Below the pieces are notes generated by a model that did no database searches, had not been told where the DNA came from, and saw only the letters and a program-made list of their open reading frames with translations. The translations under genes and the position numbers were made by a program. From Xanthomonas prunicola (GTDB lineage: Bacteria; Pseudomonadota; Gammaproteobacteria; Xanthomonadales; Xanthomonadaceae), in contig NZ_PHKV01000002.1 of assembly GCF_002846205.1 (NCBI RefSeq), positions 310,001-374,000 of the forward strand: DNA of 64,000 nt. Direction: 5' to 3'. This document shows, in pieces, positions 16,122 to 25,588 of this stretch (positions within the stretch are counted from its first letter, which is position 1; every line of letters begins with the position of its first letter).

Positions 16122-18167
16122 ATGAAGATCCACATTCTCGTGGCGGCAATGGCTGCCGTCCTGTTGGCCGGCCAAGCGCATGCGCAGTCGTCCGATTCGG
16201 CGCTGACGCTCGGCAAGGTCGATGTCCATCAGCATGACGAAGGCCAACTCACCGCGCATCAGGTACTGACCTCGGTGGACGTGCTGGGCGCCGACCAGAT
16301 CGAGGACAAGAACGTGTCCTATAGCTGGGAGCTGCTCGGGCAGATGCCCGGCATCCAGCTCACCGAAACCCGGCAAGGCGCCGAATCGGGCAAGGTCAGC
16401 TTTCGCGCTTTCAACGGCGAGGGTTACCTCAATGCGATCAAGACCCTGATCGACGGCATTCCCAGCAACGTCAACAGCGGCAATCAGCGCTTCATCGACA
16501 TGCTGTTCCCGCTGGACATCAGCTACATCGAGGTGGTGCGCGGCACCAATGATCCGCGCTACGGCTTGCACAATATCGGCGGCAACATCAATTTCGGCAC
16601 GCGTCAGGGCGGCAATTACACCGACGCGCGCCTGACCTATGGCAGCTTCAACACCCGCGATGCGCAGCTGGCCGTGGGCCGCGAACGCGACGGGTTTGCG
16701 CAGAACTATTTCGTCGGCGTGCAGGCCTCCGATGGCTACCGCGAGCACGACACCTCCAGCAAGTATTCGTTGGGCGGCAAATGGTTCTACGGCAACCTCG
16801 ACGACGGCATGCGCATCGGCCTGACCGCACGCGTCTATCACAACCAGGCCGACGAACCCGGTTTCATGACCGCAGCGGAAATGCAGGCAGACCGTCGCAG
16901 CTCGGACCTGCGCAACCGCAACGACGGCGACGACCGCGACATGCGCCAGTTCGGCGTCCATCTGGATCTGAAGCTGGCAGAAGGACTGTTCTTTGGCACC
17001 AAGCTTTACTCCAACCGCTATCTGGACGACCGCCAGGTGACCTTCAGCGACCTGCCCACCGGCAATGCGCCACGCCAGCGCCGCATCTGGGACGAGACCC
17101 AGGTCGGCATGCTCAACACGCTGACCTGGCGCAGCAGCGACACGCTCACTCTGGAAGGCGGCGTCAACTACGAGCATCAGGACAACGCCTACCGACGCGA
17201 GCGCTTCAGCTACGCCGAGCCCACCGATTTCAATGCCACTCCGGCACGCATCCAGAACGACGACCGCCATACCTTCGACAACTGGGGCGCTTACGTGCAG
17301 GCGATCTATCAGCCGATCGAGGCGCTGAAGATCGTGCCGGCCTACCGCGTGGACCGCTTCGATGGCCACACCCAACTGCCGGGCGGCGTTCGCGCACCGC
17401 TGCAGCGCTACGGCACCATCGAGCAGCCCAAACTGAGCCTGGTCTACGCCTTCACCCCGACCACCAACGTCTATGCCAACTGGGGCCGCAGCTTCCAGGT
17501 GCTGACCGGCTCCACGGCGCCGGCTTACCTCACCGCCGGGCAGCCGGACGTGCGGCCTTCCACCAACACCGGCATGGAACTGGGCATGAAATTCAGCCCG
17601 TTCCAGGGGAGCCAGGCGCGCATCGCGGTCTGGCAACAGGACGCGGCCAACGAAGTCTCCAACATGCCCGCCACCGGTACCACCGTCACCCTGGGCAAGA
17701 CACGCCGGCGCGGCGTGGATGCGCAGATCAATGCGCAGCTGGGCGACAGGTGGACGCTATGGGCATCGCACGCGTACCAGGAAGCGAAGATCGAACGCGA
17801 CGACCGCGATGCCAGCCTGTCGCTGGCCGGCCGCGAAGTGGCCGCAACACCGCGCTACATCAGCAACATCGGCGTCGAGTACCGCCCGACCGCTGCGCTG
17901 CGCCTCGGCATGCAGGGCCGCGCGCAAGGCGATTACTATCTGGAGGAGCGCAACCTGGCCGGCAAATACGGCGGCTTCGCCACCCTGGATCTCACCGCCA
18001 GATACACCCTCAATCCCGCCTGGAGCGTGGATCTGCAGGTCCGCAACGCCACCGGCCGCGAATATGCCTACGTGTGGTACGACAGCTTCTTCTGGACGCA
18101 GGCGCAGCCAATGTTTTCGCCAGCGGCAGGGCGCCAGCTCTATCTTGGCTTGAACATGAAGCTGTAA
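16122..18167 (+). CDS. TonB-dependent receptor, ferric-chelate type
   Basis: A 681-residue outer-membrane receptor. It has a signal peptide (1-21, ending QAHAQ), a plug (VLGADQIEDKNVSYSWELLGQMPGI, IKTLIDGIPSNVN, IEVVRGTNDPRYGLHNIGGNINFGT) and a barrel with VYANWGRSFQV, ending in GLNMKL. The plug resembles FecA-like siderophore receptors. The mature N-terminus has a short His-containing run (VHQHDEGQLTAH). The Zur-like promoter upstream would fit metal uptake, but iron versus zinc cannot be decided here. It follows the oxygenase gene in the same direction with a 181-nt gap and its own promoter. Confidence 0.92.
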   Translation: MKIHILVAAMAAVLLAGQAHAQSSDSALTLGKVDVHQHDEGQLTAHQVLTSVDVLGADQIEDKNVSYSWELLGQMPGIQLTETRQGAESGKVSFRAFNGEGYLNAIKTLIDGIPSNVNSGNQRFIDMLFPLDISYIEVVRGTNDPRYGLHNIGGNINFGTRQGGNYTDARLTYGSFNTRDAQLAVGRERDGFAQNYFVGVQASDGYREHDTSSKYSLGGKWFYGNLDDGMRIGLTARVYHNQADEPGFMTAAEMQADRRSSDLRNRNDGDDRDMRQFGVHLDLKLAEGLFFGTKLYSNRYLDDRQVTFSDLPTGNAPRQRRIWDETQVGMLNTLTWRSSDTLTLEGGVNYEHQDNAYRRERFSYAEPTDFNATPARIQNDDRHTFDNWGAYVQAIYQPIEALKIVPAYRVDRFDGHTQLPGGVRAPLQRYGTIEQPKLSLVYAFTPTTNVYANWGRSFQVLTGSTAPAYLTAGQPDVRPSTNTGMELGMKFSPFQGSQARIAVWQQDAANEVSNMPATGTTVTLGKTRRRGVDAQINAQLGDRWTLWASHAYQEAKIERDDRDASLSLAGREVAATPRYISNIGVEYRPTAALRLGMQGRAQGDYYLEERNLAGKYGGFATLDLTARYTLNPAWSVDLQVRNATGREYAYVWYDSFFWTQAQPMFSPAAGRQLYLGLNMKL

Positions 18168-18393
18168 TTCGCCCATCCACGGGCGGCGACCGACGCCTCA
18201 TCCGAGGATGTGCGCATGGCTGCCACTCGATGCCAGCATGCGCCTGATCTGGGACGTCAGACACCGCAGTCGGCTACCACAACGACACAGTGCTCGCTAC
18301 CGACGCCTCGTGCGCCATCGCAAGCACATCGCCCGATAGCGCCAATGCCTGGCACAGGCGTGCGTTCGTACACGCATGCACCGCACACGCAAC

Positions 18394-18807
18394 TCAACGC
18401 CGCGCAAACAGGCGCTGATCGATCCGCAACATCACAAAACGCAACGGCGTCCACGCCAGGCACAAGCCGGCAGCAATGCCCAGCGTGTCGGCCAGCGCAT
18501 CGTAGGGGTCGGCGCTCCGATTGGTCGTCAGTGCGCCTTGCGCGATCTCGATGCCGATACCTAGAGCCACCAGACCGATAGCCGCAACGACCTGCGCGCG
18601 ACGGGTGGCAAACAACTGCACCGCGCCCCAGCACAACAGCGCGAAGGTCAAAAAGTGCTCGGCCTTGTCGCTGTTATCCGGCAACTCCGGAATCTCCGGA
18701 GGCGGCCCCAGGCAGACCGCAATCACCACCACGATCGCAGCGATCCATAACCCCACCCACAACCGCGGCCGATGAAACGGGCGCAGCGTCTGCGTTACAG
18801 CCGCCAT
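18394..18807 (-). CDS. VanZ-like membrane protein
   Basis: A 137-residue protein with four hydrophobic helices (about 16-34, 50-67, 71-90 and 105-123). The family pattern is visible in NSDKAEHFLTFALLCW, GIEIAQ and RSADPYDALADTLGIAAGL. VanZ-like proteins are of unclear general function and some affect glycopeptide tolerance. The start overlaps the end of the upstream methyltransferase gene by 13 nt, so the two are probably co-transcribed. Confidence 0.88.
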   Translation of the reverse strand: MAAVTQTLRPFHRPRLWVGLWIAAIVVVIAVCLGPPPEIPELPDNSDKAEHFLTFALLCWGAVQLFATRRAQVVAAIGLVALGIGIEIAQGALTTNRSADPYDALADTLGIAAGLCLAWTPLRFVMLRIDQRLFARR

Positions 18808-19979
18808 GTGAGATCGCCGGCCAGGAAAGCAGGTGCAAAGTCGACATCGCGCGAGAAGCCCATCACCTGAAAACGCTCGCCCATCTCGCTGGGTAGGGTC
18901 AGCCGCTTGATCTGCTCGCGCAGACGCATGCGTCCTACTTCATCAGTGCGCGTATCGGCTTGCGCCAACAATGTATCCAGCCCATTACCGAGTAAAAAGC
19001 TCGCCTGCGTGCAGTAACCGGCCAGCTCGAAACCTGCGCCGGTGCCTGCCTCGGCCAACGCGGTGAAGTCCACCGATGCGGTCAGATCCTGTAGACCCGG
19101 CCAACGGTACAGATCTTCATGCATGCGATGCCGATAGAACGCGCGTAGCGTGCCGTCCTCGCGCTGCGCACGATAGAACTCGCCCCGCGGGTAACCGTAG
19201 TCGACGAACAACATCGCGCCGCGCTTCAAACCGCCAGCCACCGCTTGGATCCAGTATGGCAACTGCGGCAACAACTCGGAGCGATAGCCATCGGCGAACG
19301 GCTGCTCCAGATAACGCTCAAGGTGGCGCACGGCCGCGCTCAGCAATGCATCGGCCGGTTGCTCGCCACGTGCGAAGCGCTGCTGCGCATCCAGCACTAC
19401 CGTTTCTTCATACACCTGCCCATCGCGCAGTGCGAAGCGCGGCGTGGGCAATGCGTCGATGACTTCATTGGCGAACAGCACGCCATCCCAATCGTCCGGG
19501 AACGGCGCATCCAGCCATTCCACCAGATCGAACACCGGCGGGATCAGACTGCGCCCCAGCCGCTCGCGCTGACGCTCGCGCAGGTCGGCGCTGGGTTCCA
19601 GGATCGCGTAACGCTCGGGCAGTGCATCCAGCTCCAGCAGCCGCTTGAGCGTGACTTCGGCAAACGCACCGCTGCCGCCGCCCACTTCCAGCACACGCGC
19701 CTGTGGTCCAAGCTGCTGCAACACGGGCGCCAACGCGCCGGAGACGGTGGCCGCGAACAACGGCCCCAATTCCGGGGCAGTGACGAAATCGCCGGCCTCG
19801 CCGAACTTGCTCGCGCCGGCGCTGTAATACCCCAGGCCCGGCGCATACAGTGCCAGCTCCATGAAGCGCGAAAACGGAATCGCACCGCCGGCGGCCTGGA
19901 TTTCGGCGCGCACATGCGCAGCCAGCCGGTCGCTGTGCGCCAGCGCGTCCGGATCGGGGGTGGGAAGGTCGGCGTGCAT
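18795..19979 (-). CDS. Class I SAM methyltransferase, MidA/NDUFAF7 family
   Basis: A 394-residue protein of the MidA family (mitochondrial members methylate an Arg of a complex I subunit; the bacterial substrate is not settled). It shows IPFSRFMELALYAPGLGYYSAG, FVTAPELGPLFAATV, the SAM-binding LEVGGGSGAFAE, LFANEVIDALPTPRF and LFVDYGYPRGEFY. The ATG at 19979 is followed by a short variable N-terminus; a longer in-frame form reaches into the divergent SDR gene and is unlikely. It is upstream of, and overlaps, the VanZ-like gene. Confidence 0.9.
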   Translation of the reverse strand: MHADLPTPDPDALAHSDRLAAHVRAEIQAAGGAIPFSRFMELALYAPGLGYYSAGASKFGEAGDFVTAPELGPLFAATVSGALAPVLQQLGPQARVLEVGGGSGAFAEVTLKRLLELDALPERYAILEPSADLRERQRERLGRSLIPPVFDLVEWLDAPFPDDWDGVLFANEVIDALPTPRFALRDGQVYEETVVLDAQQRFARGEQPADALLSAAVRHLERYLEQPFADGYRSELLPQLPYWIQAVAGGLKRGAMLFVDYGYPRGEFYRAQREDGTLRAFYRHRMHEDLYRWPGLQDLTASVDFTALAEAGTGAGFELAGYCTQASFLLGNGLDTLLAQADTRTDEVGRMRLREQIKRLTLPSEMGERFQVMGFSRDVDFAPAFLAGDLTWRL

Positions 19980-20046
19980 GCGGGCACCGGTTGCGGGGAC
20001 AATGCACAGGATAGCCGAGCCCTTTGCAACGCCGAGCGAGTACGCC

Positions 20047-20784
20047 ATGACAGACAGTTCCAAGGTGGTGTTGATCACCGGTGCCGCCCGCCGCATCGGC
20101 GCGCAGATCGCCACCACGCTGCACGCCGCCGGCCACCGCGTTGCGCTGCATGCACACCGTTCCGCTGAGGTGCTGGACGCGCGCGTGGCGGAGCTATGCG
20201 CACAGCGTGCCGGCAGCGCCCACGCCTTGCACGCCGATCTGTGCCTGCCCGACGCATCCGCGCAATTGGTGGCCGACTGCATTGCCGCCTTTGGTCGCCT
20301 GGACGGGGTGGTCAACAATGCCTCGGCGTTCTACCCCACCCCCATCGGTGAGGCCACCACAGCGCAATGGGACGAATTGTTTGCAGTCAACGCACGCGCG
20401 CCATTCTTCATTGCCCAGGCCGCTGCCGCCCAGTTGCGTCAGCACCGCGGTGCCATCGTCAACCTCACCGACCTGCACTCACAGCAGCCGATGCGCAATC
20501 ATCCGCTGTACGGCGCGTCCAAGAGCGCGCTGGAAATGTTGACCCGCTCGCTCGCGCTGGAACTGGCGCCGCACGTCCGCGTCAACGCAGTCGCGCCTGG
20601 GGCGATCCTGTGGCCGGAAGAAGGAAAGCCCTCCGAGGCCAAGCAGGCGCTGCTCGCACGCACGCCGCTGGCGCGCATCGGCACGCCCGAGGAAATTGCC
20701 GAAGCCGTGCGCTGGTTGTTGGACGACGCCAGCTTCGTCACCGGCCATACCCTGCACGTCGATGGTGGCCGTCAACTCAGTTGA
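20047..20784 (+). CDS. SDR family pteridine reductase-like protein
   Basis: A 245-residue short-chain dehydrogenase/reductase. The nucleotide-binding motif is TGAARRIG, the TGxxxRxG form that marks pteridine/dihydromonapterin reductases (PTR1, FolM). Catalytic Asp in LTDLHS and Tyr-x-x-x-Lys in YGASKSALEM are present, together with NNASAF and the C-terminal GGRQLS. It likely uses NADPH to reduce pterins, which fits the convergent folK gene. It is divergent from the MidA-type gene with 67 nt between the two starts. Confidence 0.88.
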   Translation: MTDSSKVVLITGAARRIGAQIATTLHAAGHRVALHAHRSAEVLDARVAELCAQRAGSAHALHADLCLPDASAQLVADCIAAFGRLDGVVNNASAFYPTPIGEATTAQWDELFAVNARAPFFIAQAAAAQLRQHRGAIVNLTDLHSQQPMRNHPLYGASKSALEMLTRSLALELAPHVRVNAVAPGAILWPEEGKPSEAKQALLARTPLARIGTPEEIAEAVRWLLDDASFVTGHTLHVDGGRQLS

Positions 20785-20951
20785 GCGGCGCTTGTCGGCT
20801 CCGCGTGCTTCCGCCGCGGAGACTCACTATCTCGGTCGCGCGCGTCGGTTCGGCCGACACATCGCCAGCTGCCACTGCCATACAGGTTTCGCACGGCGCA
20901 TGGCTGCTCGCACGCTTGCTCAGCCACGCTCACCCGCGCCGCTAGAGGATG

Positions 20952-21467
20952 CTACTGCGCCGCACGCAACTCCTGCGCAGCCGTGTCCAGTTCCACCGTC
21001 GTAAACGCGCTGCCGTACTGCGGATGCGCCTGCCACAACGCTGCCAACCTCTTCCCGCTCAGCGGGTCGATAAAATCCGGCGCGATATCGGCCAGCGGCT
21101 TGAGCACGAATGCGTGCTTGAGCTCGGGCCGCGGGATACGCAGGTGCCTGGGGCCTTCGACGATGCAATCGCCGAAGAACACCACATCCACATCCAGCGT
21201 GCGGTCGCTGAAACGCGGGCCGCTGCGATCGCGCCCGTGCGCATCTTCCAGCGCATGCAGCCAGTGATCCAGCGCGTCCAGCTCCAGATCGGTCTGCAAT
21301 ACCACCGCGTTATTGACGAAGTCGGGACCATCGAAGCCCACCGCCGGCGTGCGGTACGCGGGGGAAACGTCAATCTGGCCAAAGCGCGTACGCAGGGCGG
21401 CGACCGCCAAGCGCAGGTAGTAGGTCGGCTGGACGTTGCTGCCGAGGCTGAGAAGCACGGTGGTCAT
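20952..21467 (-). CDS. folK: HPPK, folate biosynthesis pyrophosphokinase
   Basis: 2-Amino-4-hydroxy-6-hydroxymethyldihydropteridine pyrophosphokinase, 171 residues. It begins MTTVLLSLGSNVQP and has SPAYRTPAVGFDGPDFVNNAVVL, SGPRFSDRTLDVDVVFFG (Mg-binding Asp pair in LDVDV) and IPRPELKHAFVLKPLADIAP, all signature HPPK segments. The product feeds dihydropteroate synthase. The adjacent pteridine reductase-like SDR is on the other strand, converging on it. Confidence 0.96.
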   Translation of the reverse strand: MTTVLLSLGSNVQPTYYLRLAVAALRTRFGQIDVSPAYRTPAVGFDGPDFVNNAVVLQTDLELDALDHWLHALEDAHGRDRSGPRFSDRTLDVDVVFFGDCIVEGPRHLRIPRPELKHAFVLKPLADIAPDFIDPLSGKRLAALWQAHPQYGSAFTTVELDTAAQELRAAQ

Positions 21468-21548
21468 ACGTTATTCGGGCATGCGGCCGGCGTGGGCGTC
21501 AACTGTTGCAATCGCATGGCACCGCACCGAGTGCGCAGACACGTGGTG

Positions 21549-23051
21549 TCAGGCCACTTCCAGCGCATGCGAAACGGCGCGAAAGACCCGGCGCATTTCC
21601 AACGGTTTGCGCAATACATGCACCGGAAGATCCGACGGAAAATGCGCCCGCTGCAGCGGCGCGCCAGCATCTTCCAGCACGATCGCCGGGCCCTGGTACC
21701 CCAGCTCCTGCATGCTCAACAGCACGCTCACTGCCGAGAGCAGGATGATATCGCTGTCGATGATCACCAGGTCCGGCATCGCGTGCTGCTGCACCAACTG
21801 CAGGGCCGCGGCACCATCGCTGGCCAACTGCGGCTGATAGCCCTGACTGGAAAGTGCATTGCCCAACAGCGACAGGCGCGTGGCTTCGCCGTCCACCAGC
21901 AAAATACGCTGCCCACGGCCGAGTGCGAGCGGCAGCTCGGTTTCCGTCACTGCCACCGACACCGCGCGCATCGGCACGATCATGTCGAAACGCGTGCCTT
22001 CGCCCAGCCGGCTATCGACCACGATGCTGCCGCCATAGCTCTCAATGATGCGCTTGCACGAAATCAGCCCCAGCCCGGTGCCATCGGCCTTGGTGGTGAA
22101 GAACGGGCTGAACAGGCGCGCGCGGGTTTCATCGCTCATGCCCACGCCAGTGTCGACCACGCTCATGCGCACGCGCGTGGCATCATAACGATCGGCCGCC
22201 AGGATCAGGATGCCGCCAGCCGGCATCGCCTGGATCGCGTTCAAGCCAAGGTTGAGCAGGCATTGCTGCAATTCGGTGTAGTTGGCCTCGATGGTCAGAT
22301 CCGGGGCAATGGTGTCCATCTGCAGACGCACGCCATCAGGCAGGCTGCTCTTGAGCAGCATCTGCACGGCCTGAAACAGACTGGCGACGGATACCTGCTC
22401 GCGCGGCTTATTGGACCCCCGCACGAACGACAACATCGACTCGGCCATCTCATGTCCGCGCCGGCCGCACTCGGCCACTACGTTGGCCAACTGACGCAGC
22501 TGCGGGTCGTCGGTGCGCCCGGCCAGCAGGTCGGGCACGATCAATAGCGGCTGCAGGATATTGCGAAGGTCATGGCTCAGGCCGGCTGCCAGCATCGCCA
22601 GGCTCTCCAGACGCTGCGCGCGCATCAGCTCGCTTTCCACGCGCTGGCGTTCCAGATCGGCGCGCGCCTCGCGAATCGCGCGAATCACCGCGCTCGGCAA
22701 GCGCGTGGGGTTGTGCTTGATGATGTAGTCGTTGGCGCCATCCTGCAGCGCCTTGACCGCGGTCTCCTCACCCATGGTGCCGGAAACAAAAATGAAAGGC
22801 GTGGCACCGTTCTGGCGCACCAGACGCAGCGCCTGATGGCCGGAAAAGCCCGGCATGCTCAGGTCCGACAGCACAATGTCCGGCTGGAAGGTCTCCAGCG
22901 CGGAGCGTAGCGACGGCTCGCTGTCCACGCGCTCGAATGCCGCATCCAGCCCGGCATCCAGCAACTGGTCGGACAACAGCTCGGCGTCTTCCGGTGAATC
23001 TTCCACCAGAAGGATCTTCAGCTGCTCCAGATTGCCACCCTCATGCGGCAT
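21549..23051 (-). CDS. Hybrid histidine kinase, REC-HK-REC
   Basis: A 500-residue cytoplasmic hybrid kinase. The N-terminal receiver has the acidic pair E17-D18, phospho-acceptor D63 (VLSDLSMPG) and Lys in DYIIKHNP. The H-box AAGLSHDLRNILQPLL is followed by an ATPase domain (LNLGLNAIQAM, DTGVGM, GTGLGL). The C-terminal receiver is partly degenerate: only one Asp remains at the acidic pair (LLVDGEATRL), while the acceptor (VIIDSDI) and LRKP lysine remain. No membrane segment. Third gene of a three-gene unit, with 3 nt between it and the response regulator. Confidence 0.92.
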   Translation of the reverse strand: MPHEGGNLEQLKILLVEDSPEDAELLSDQLLDAGLDAAFERVDSEPSLRSALETFQPDIVLSDLSMPGFSGHQALRLVRQNGATPFIFVSGTMGEETAVKALQDGANDYIIKHNPTRLPSAVIRAIREARADLERQRVESELMRAQRLESLAMLAAGLSHDLRNILQPLLIVPDLLAGRTDDPQLRQLANVVAECGRRGHEMAESMLSFVRGSNKPREQVSVASLFQAVQMLLKSSLPDGVRLQMDTIAPDLTIEANYTELQQCLLNLGLNAIQAMPAGGILILAADRYDATRVRMSVVDTGVGMSDETRARLFSPFFTTKADGTGLGLISCKRIIESYGGSIVVDSRLGEGTRFDMIVPMRAVSVAVTETELPLALGRGQRILLVDGEATRLSLLGNALSSQGYQPQLASDGAAALQLVQQHAMPDLVIIDSDIILLSAVSVLLSMQELGYQGPAIVLEDAGAPLQRAHFPSDLPVHVLRKPLEMRRVFRAVSHALEVA

Positions 23052-23054
23052 GGG

Positions 23055-23495
23055 TCAGTCCAGCTCCGGTGCCTGGTTGATGACCGCCCAGAACGTGCCG
23101 AGCGTTTTGACCGCGTTGAAGAACTGATCCACATCCACCGGCTTGACCACATAGGCATTCACGCCCAAGTCCCAGCTGCGGGCCAGATCGCTTTCTTCGC
23201 GCGAGGACGACAAGATCACCACCGGCAGGCGCTTGAGTGTCTCGTCGCTGCGCACCTGCTTGAGCACTTCCAGCCCGTCCAGGCGCGGCATCTTGATGTC
23301 CAGCAGCAGCACTGCCGGCAGGCCTTCCTCGCGGTCGGCGAACATGCCCCGGCGCAACAGATAGTCCATGGCTTCCACGCCATCTTCGACGTGCACGATG
23401 GGGTTGGCAAGGCGGGCTTCGCGCAAGGCGTCGACCGCCATTTCCGCATCGGCCGGGCTGTCTTCTGCCAGAAGAATGGTACGGATGGCGGTCAT
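23055..23495 (-). CDS. Single-domain response regulator (Rcp1-like)
   Basis: A 146-residue stand-alone receiver with acidic pair E11-D12, acceptor D66 (LLLDIKMPRLDG), SSSREESD and Lys in YVVKPVD. The insertion after beta-3 (RRGMFADREEGLP) is typical of Rcp1-type regulators that pair with phytochrome-like kinases. It has no output domain and so probably relays phosphate between the membrane kinase upstream and the hybrid kinase downstream. The ATG overlaps the kinase stop codon (ATGA). Confidence 0.93.
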   Translation of the reverse strand: MTAIRTILLAEDSPADAEMAVDALREARLANPIVHVEDGVEAMDYLLRRGMFADREEGLPAVLLLDIKMPRLDGLEVLKQVRSDETLKRLPVVILSSSREESDLARSWDLGVNAYVVKPVDVDQFFNAVKTLGTFWAVINQAPELD

Positions 23496-25303
23496 ACACT
23501 GAACTCTTGGTTGGGCGCTTCAAGCGCAGGTGGTAACACGAAATAAAACGTGGCGCCTTCGTCGACGACGCCTTCGGCCCAGACCCGGCCGCCGTGACGC
23601 GTCAATACGCGCCGCACGCTGGCCAGGCCTATGCCGGTACCGGCGTATTCGCTGGCCTTGTGCAAGCGTTGGAACACACCGAACAATTTGCCGCTGTATT
23701 CCATATCGAAACCGGCGCCGTTGTCGCGCACGCTGAACTGGTGGCCGCCGTCGGCCATCGGCGTGTAGCTGACCTCGATTTTGGCCACCTCGCGCTTGGC
23801 GCTGTATTTGACTGCATTGCCGAGCAGGTTCATCCACAGCTGGCGCATCATGTTTTCGTCGGCAACCAGTACCGGCAGCGCCGCGATATGCCATTCCACC
23901 CGGTGACCGGTGTTTTCGCTCTGCACGTTGGAATCCAGAATCGCACGCGTTTCGGCCACCAGCGATTGCATGTCCACCGCCTGCAGGCGCAGCGCTCCGC
24001 GGCCCAGGCGCGAGTACACCAGCAGATCGTCGATCAGCGAGGCCATGCGCCGCGCCGAGCTGCTGATCACTTCCATGTAGTGACGCGACTTCTCGTCGGC
24101 CGCATCGCCCAGATGGCGCGCCAGCTTGTCCGAGAATCCGGCCACGTGCCGCAACGGCGCGCGCAGATCGTGCGAGACCGAATAGCTGAAGGCTTCCAGC
24201 TCGCGGTTCACTTCGGACACCTGCTCCACCTTGCCTTCCATCTGCCGGTTGAGCTCCTGGATACGCATCTGCGCGCTCTTTTGCAGGCTGATGTCGCTCA
24301 CCGTCATCAGCACCACATCTTCATCGGTGGTGTCGGGCAGGGGCATGCGGCGTGCGTTGATCAACATGGTGCGTAGTACGCCATCGGCGCCACGCTGCTC
24401 GTGTTCGTAATCCCACAGTTCACGACCACGCAGCAATACGTCGGCCAGCCGCTGATGGACCTGGGTATCGCGCCACACGCCCTCGCCCACATCCTCCAGC
24501 GCCATCGATTCGTTGCCGCGCTCTTCCAGGCAATACAGCTCGGCGAAGGCGGGGTTGTGTAACACGATGCGTTGGTTGGCATCCAGCAACACAATCGGCT
24601 CGCGCACAGTCTGCAGCACCGAGCTGGCGCGGCCGTTGGCGCGCAGGTATTCCTGCTCGGCCGCCAGCCGGCGCCGGATCTGCCGTTGCAGCAGCCAGGT
24701 CACCGTGCTCAGCAATAGCAGTTGCACCGCAAGCGCCGTCCAGCTCAGCACGGCGTAATGCATGCGTTCGGTCTCGGCCCGCGCATGACGCAGCGCCAAC
24801 AAACGGCCTTCGGCGCTTTGCAGGTCGTCGATCAGCACACGGATCGGGTTGTTCACGGTCATGTCGTTGATGAGTACGCGGATCTGCTCCGGCGCAGTGG
24901 TCCCCGCAATGCGCTCGGCCAGCAGCAAACGCCGTTCGATGGTGCTCTGGATGCGCCCGATGCGCACCAATTGCGCGGGGTTGTCCCTGGTCAATTCAAT
25001 CAACCGATTCACCGCGGCCAGCGACTCGCGCCGCCCGCGACGCATGCGCTCATGCAGCGCCTCGCGTTCCACACCGTACGCGCGCATCAACGCCGCCGAT
25101 TCGGTGTCGCGCATCGCCGCTTCAAGCCGCTGCGAGGTCTCCTGCACTTCCTGGCTATGCGAGACCCACACCGCAGCGCGGTTGGCGTTACGCGCCATCT
25201 GCTGCAGCAACAACGACGGCACCACCACGATCAGACACACGGCAACCGCCAACAGAGGCAGGCGCCAGCGATCCCACTTGTCTGCTTGGACCGTTGTTTG
25301 CAT
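23492..25303 (-). CDS. Membrane sensor histidine kinase, CHASE3-PAS-HisKA-HATPase
   Basis: A 603-residue kinase. The first helix (about 15-34) and second (about 185-205) flank a CHASE3-like helical sensor (SQEVQETSQRLEAAMRDTESAALMRAYG region). A PAS domain spans about 228-345, followed by a coiled stretch and the H-box with His378 (FSYSVSHDLRAPLRH). The ATPase domain has MNLLGNAVKYS, VRDNGAGFDM and GTGIGLASVRR. This architecture occurs in kinases without a DNA-binding partner, here coupled to the Rcp1-like regulator. The ligand is unknown. Confidence 0.94.
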   Translation of the reverse strand: MQTTVQADKWDRWRLPLLAVAVCLIVVVPSLLLQQMARNANRAAVWVSHSQEVQETSQRLEAAMRDTESAALMRAYGVEREALHERMRRGRRESLAAVNRLIELTRDNPAQLVRIGRIQSTIERRLLLAERIAGTTAPEQIRVLINDMTVNNPIRVLIDDLQSAEGRLLALRHARAETERMHYAVLSWTALAVQLLLLSTVTWLLQRQIRRRLAAEQEYLRANGRASSVLQTVREPIVLLDANQRIVLHNPAFAELYCLEERGNESMALEDVGEGVWRDTQVHQRLADVLLRGRELWDYEHEQRGADGVLRTMLINARRMPLPDTTDEDVVLMTVSDISLQKSAQMRIQELNRQMEGKVEQVSEVNRELEAFSYSVSHDLRAPLRHVAGFSDKLARHLGDAADEKSRHYMEVISSSARRMASLIDDLLVYSRLGRGALRLQAVDMQSLVAETRAILDSNVQSENTGHRVEWHIAALPVLVADENMMRQLWMNLLGNAVKYSAKREVAKIEVSYTPMADGGHQFSVRDNGAGFDMEYSGKLFGVFQRLHKASEYAGTGIGLASVRRVLTRHGGRVWAEGVVDEGATFYFVLPPALEAPNQEFSV

Positions 25304-25503
25304 TGCTAGATCGGTTTCCGCTCGCTACGGGGGGCCAAGCACAAGTCGGCATTGTCTCCGATCGCGCATATTTCCAGATTAATGATTCAGAGAAGTCACA
25401 CTCGCCCGTGACATAGCTGAATGGGCATAGCATACGTGCAGTAAATGTGAAAATGGTGCGAGTGCCCTGCCGTCCATCGGCCCGCCGGCCGGTCCCTGCA
25501 GAC

Positions 25504-25534
25504 GAAAAAAGGCGCACTCCGTGGAGTGCGCCTT
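25504..25534 (-). terminator. Rho-independent terminator of the BON-domain gene
   Basis: A perfect 12-bp stem (25509-25520 with 25523-25534) followed on the minus strand by a run of six T (the A-run at 25505-25510). It lies 55 nt past the stop codon of the BON gene. This is one of the clearest terminators in the window. Confidence 0.9.
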
Positions 25535-25588
25535 GTGCTCGGGTGCGCCGCCTCGCCTCGGCGCCCCCGGCATTCGCAGCGGCTGCGC

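Noticed and set aside
16071..17636. A 521-codon minus-strand frame over the second TonB receptor
   Set aside because: Shadow of the + strand receptor; no motif or leader.
20949..22547. A 532-codon + strand frame over folK and the hybrid kinase
   Set aside because: Spans two well-supported minus-strand genes and has His/Gln-rich shadow composition.
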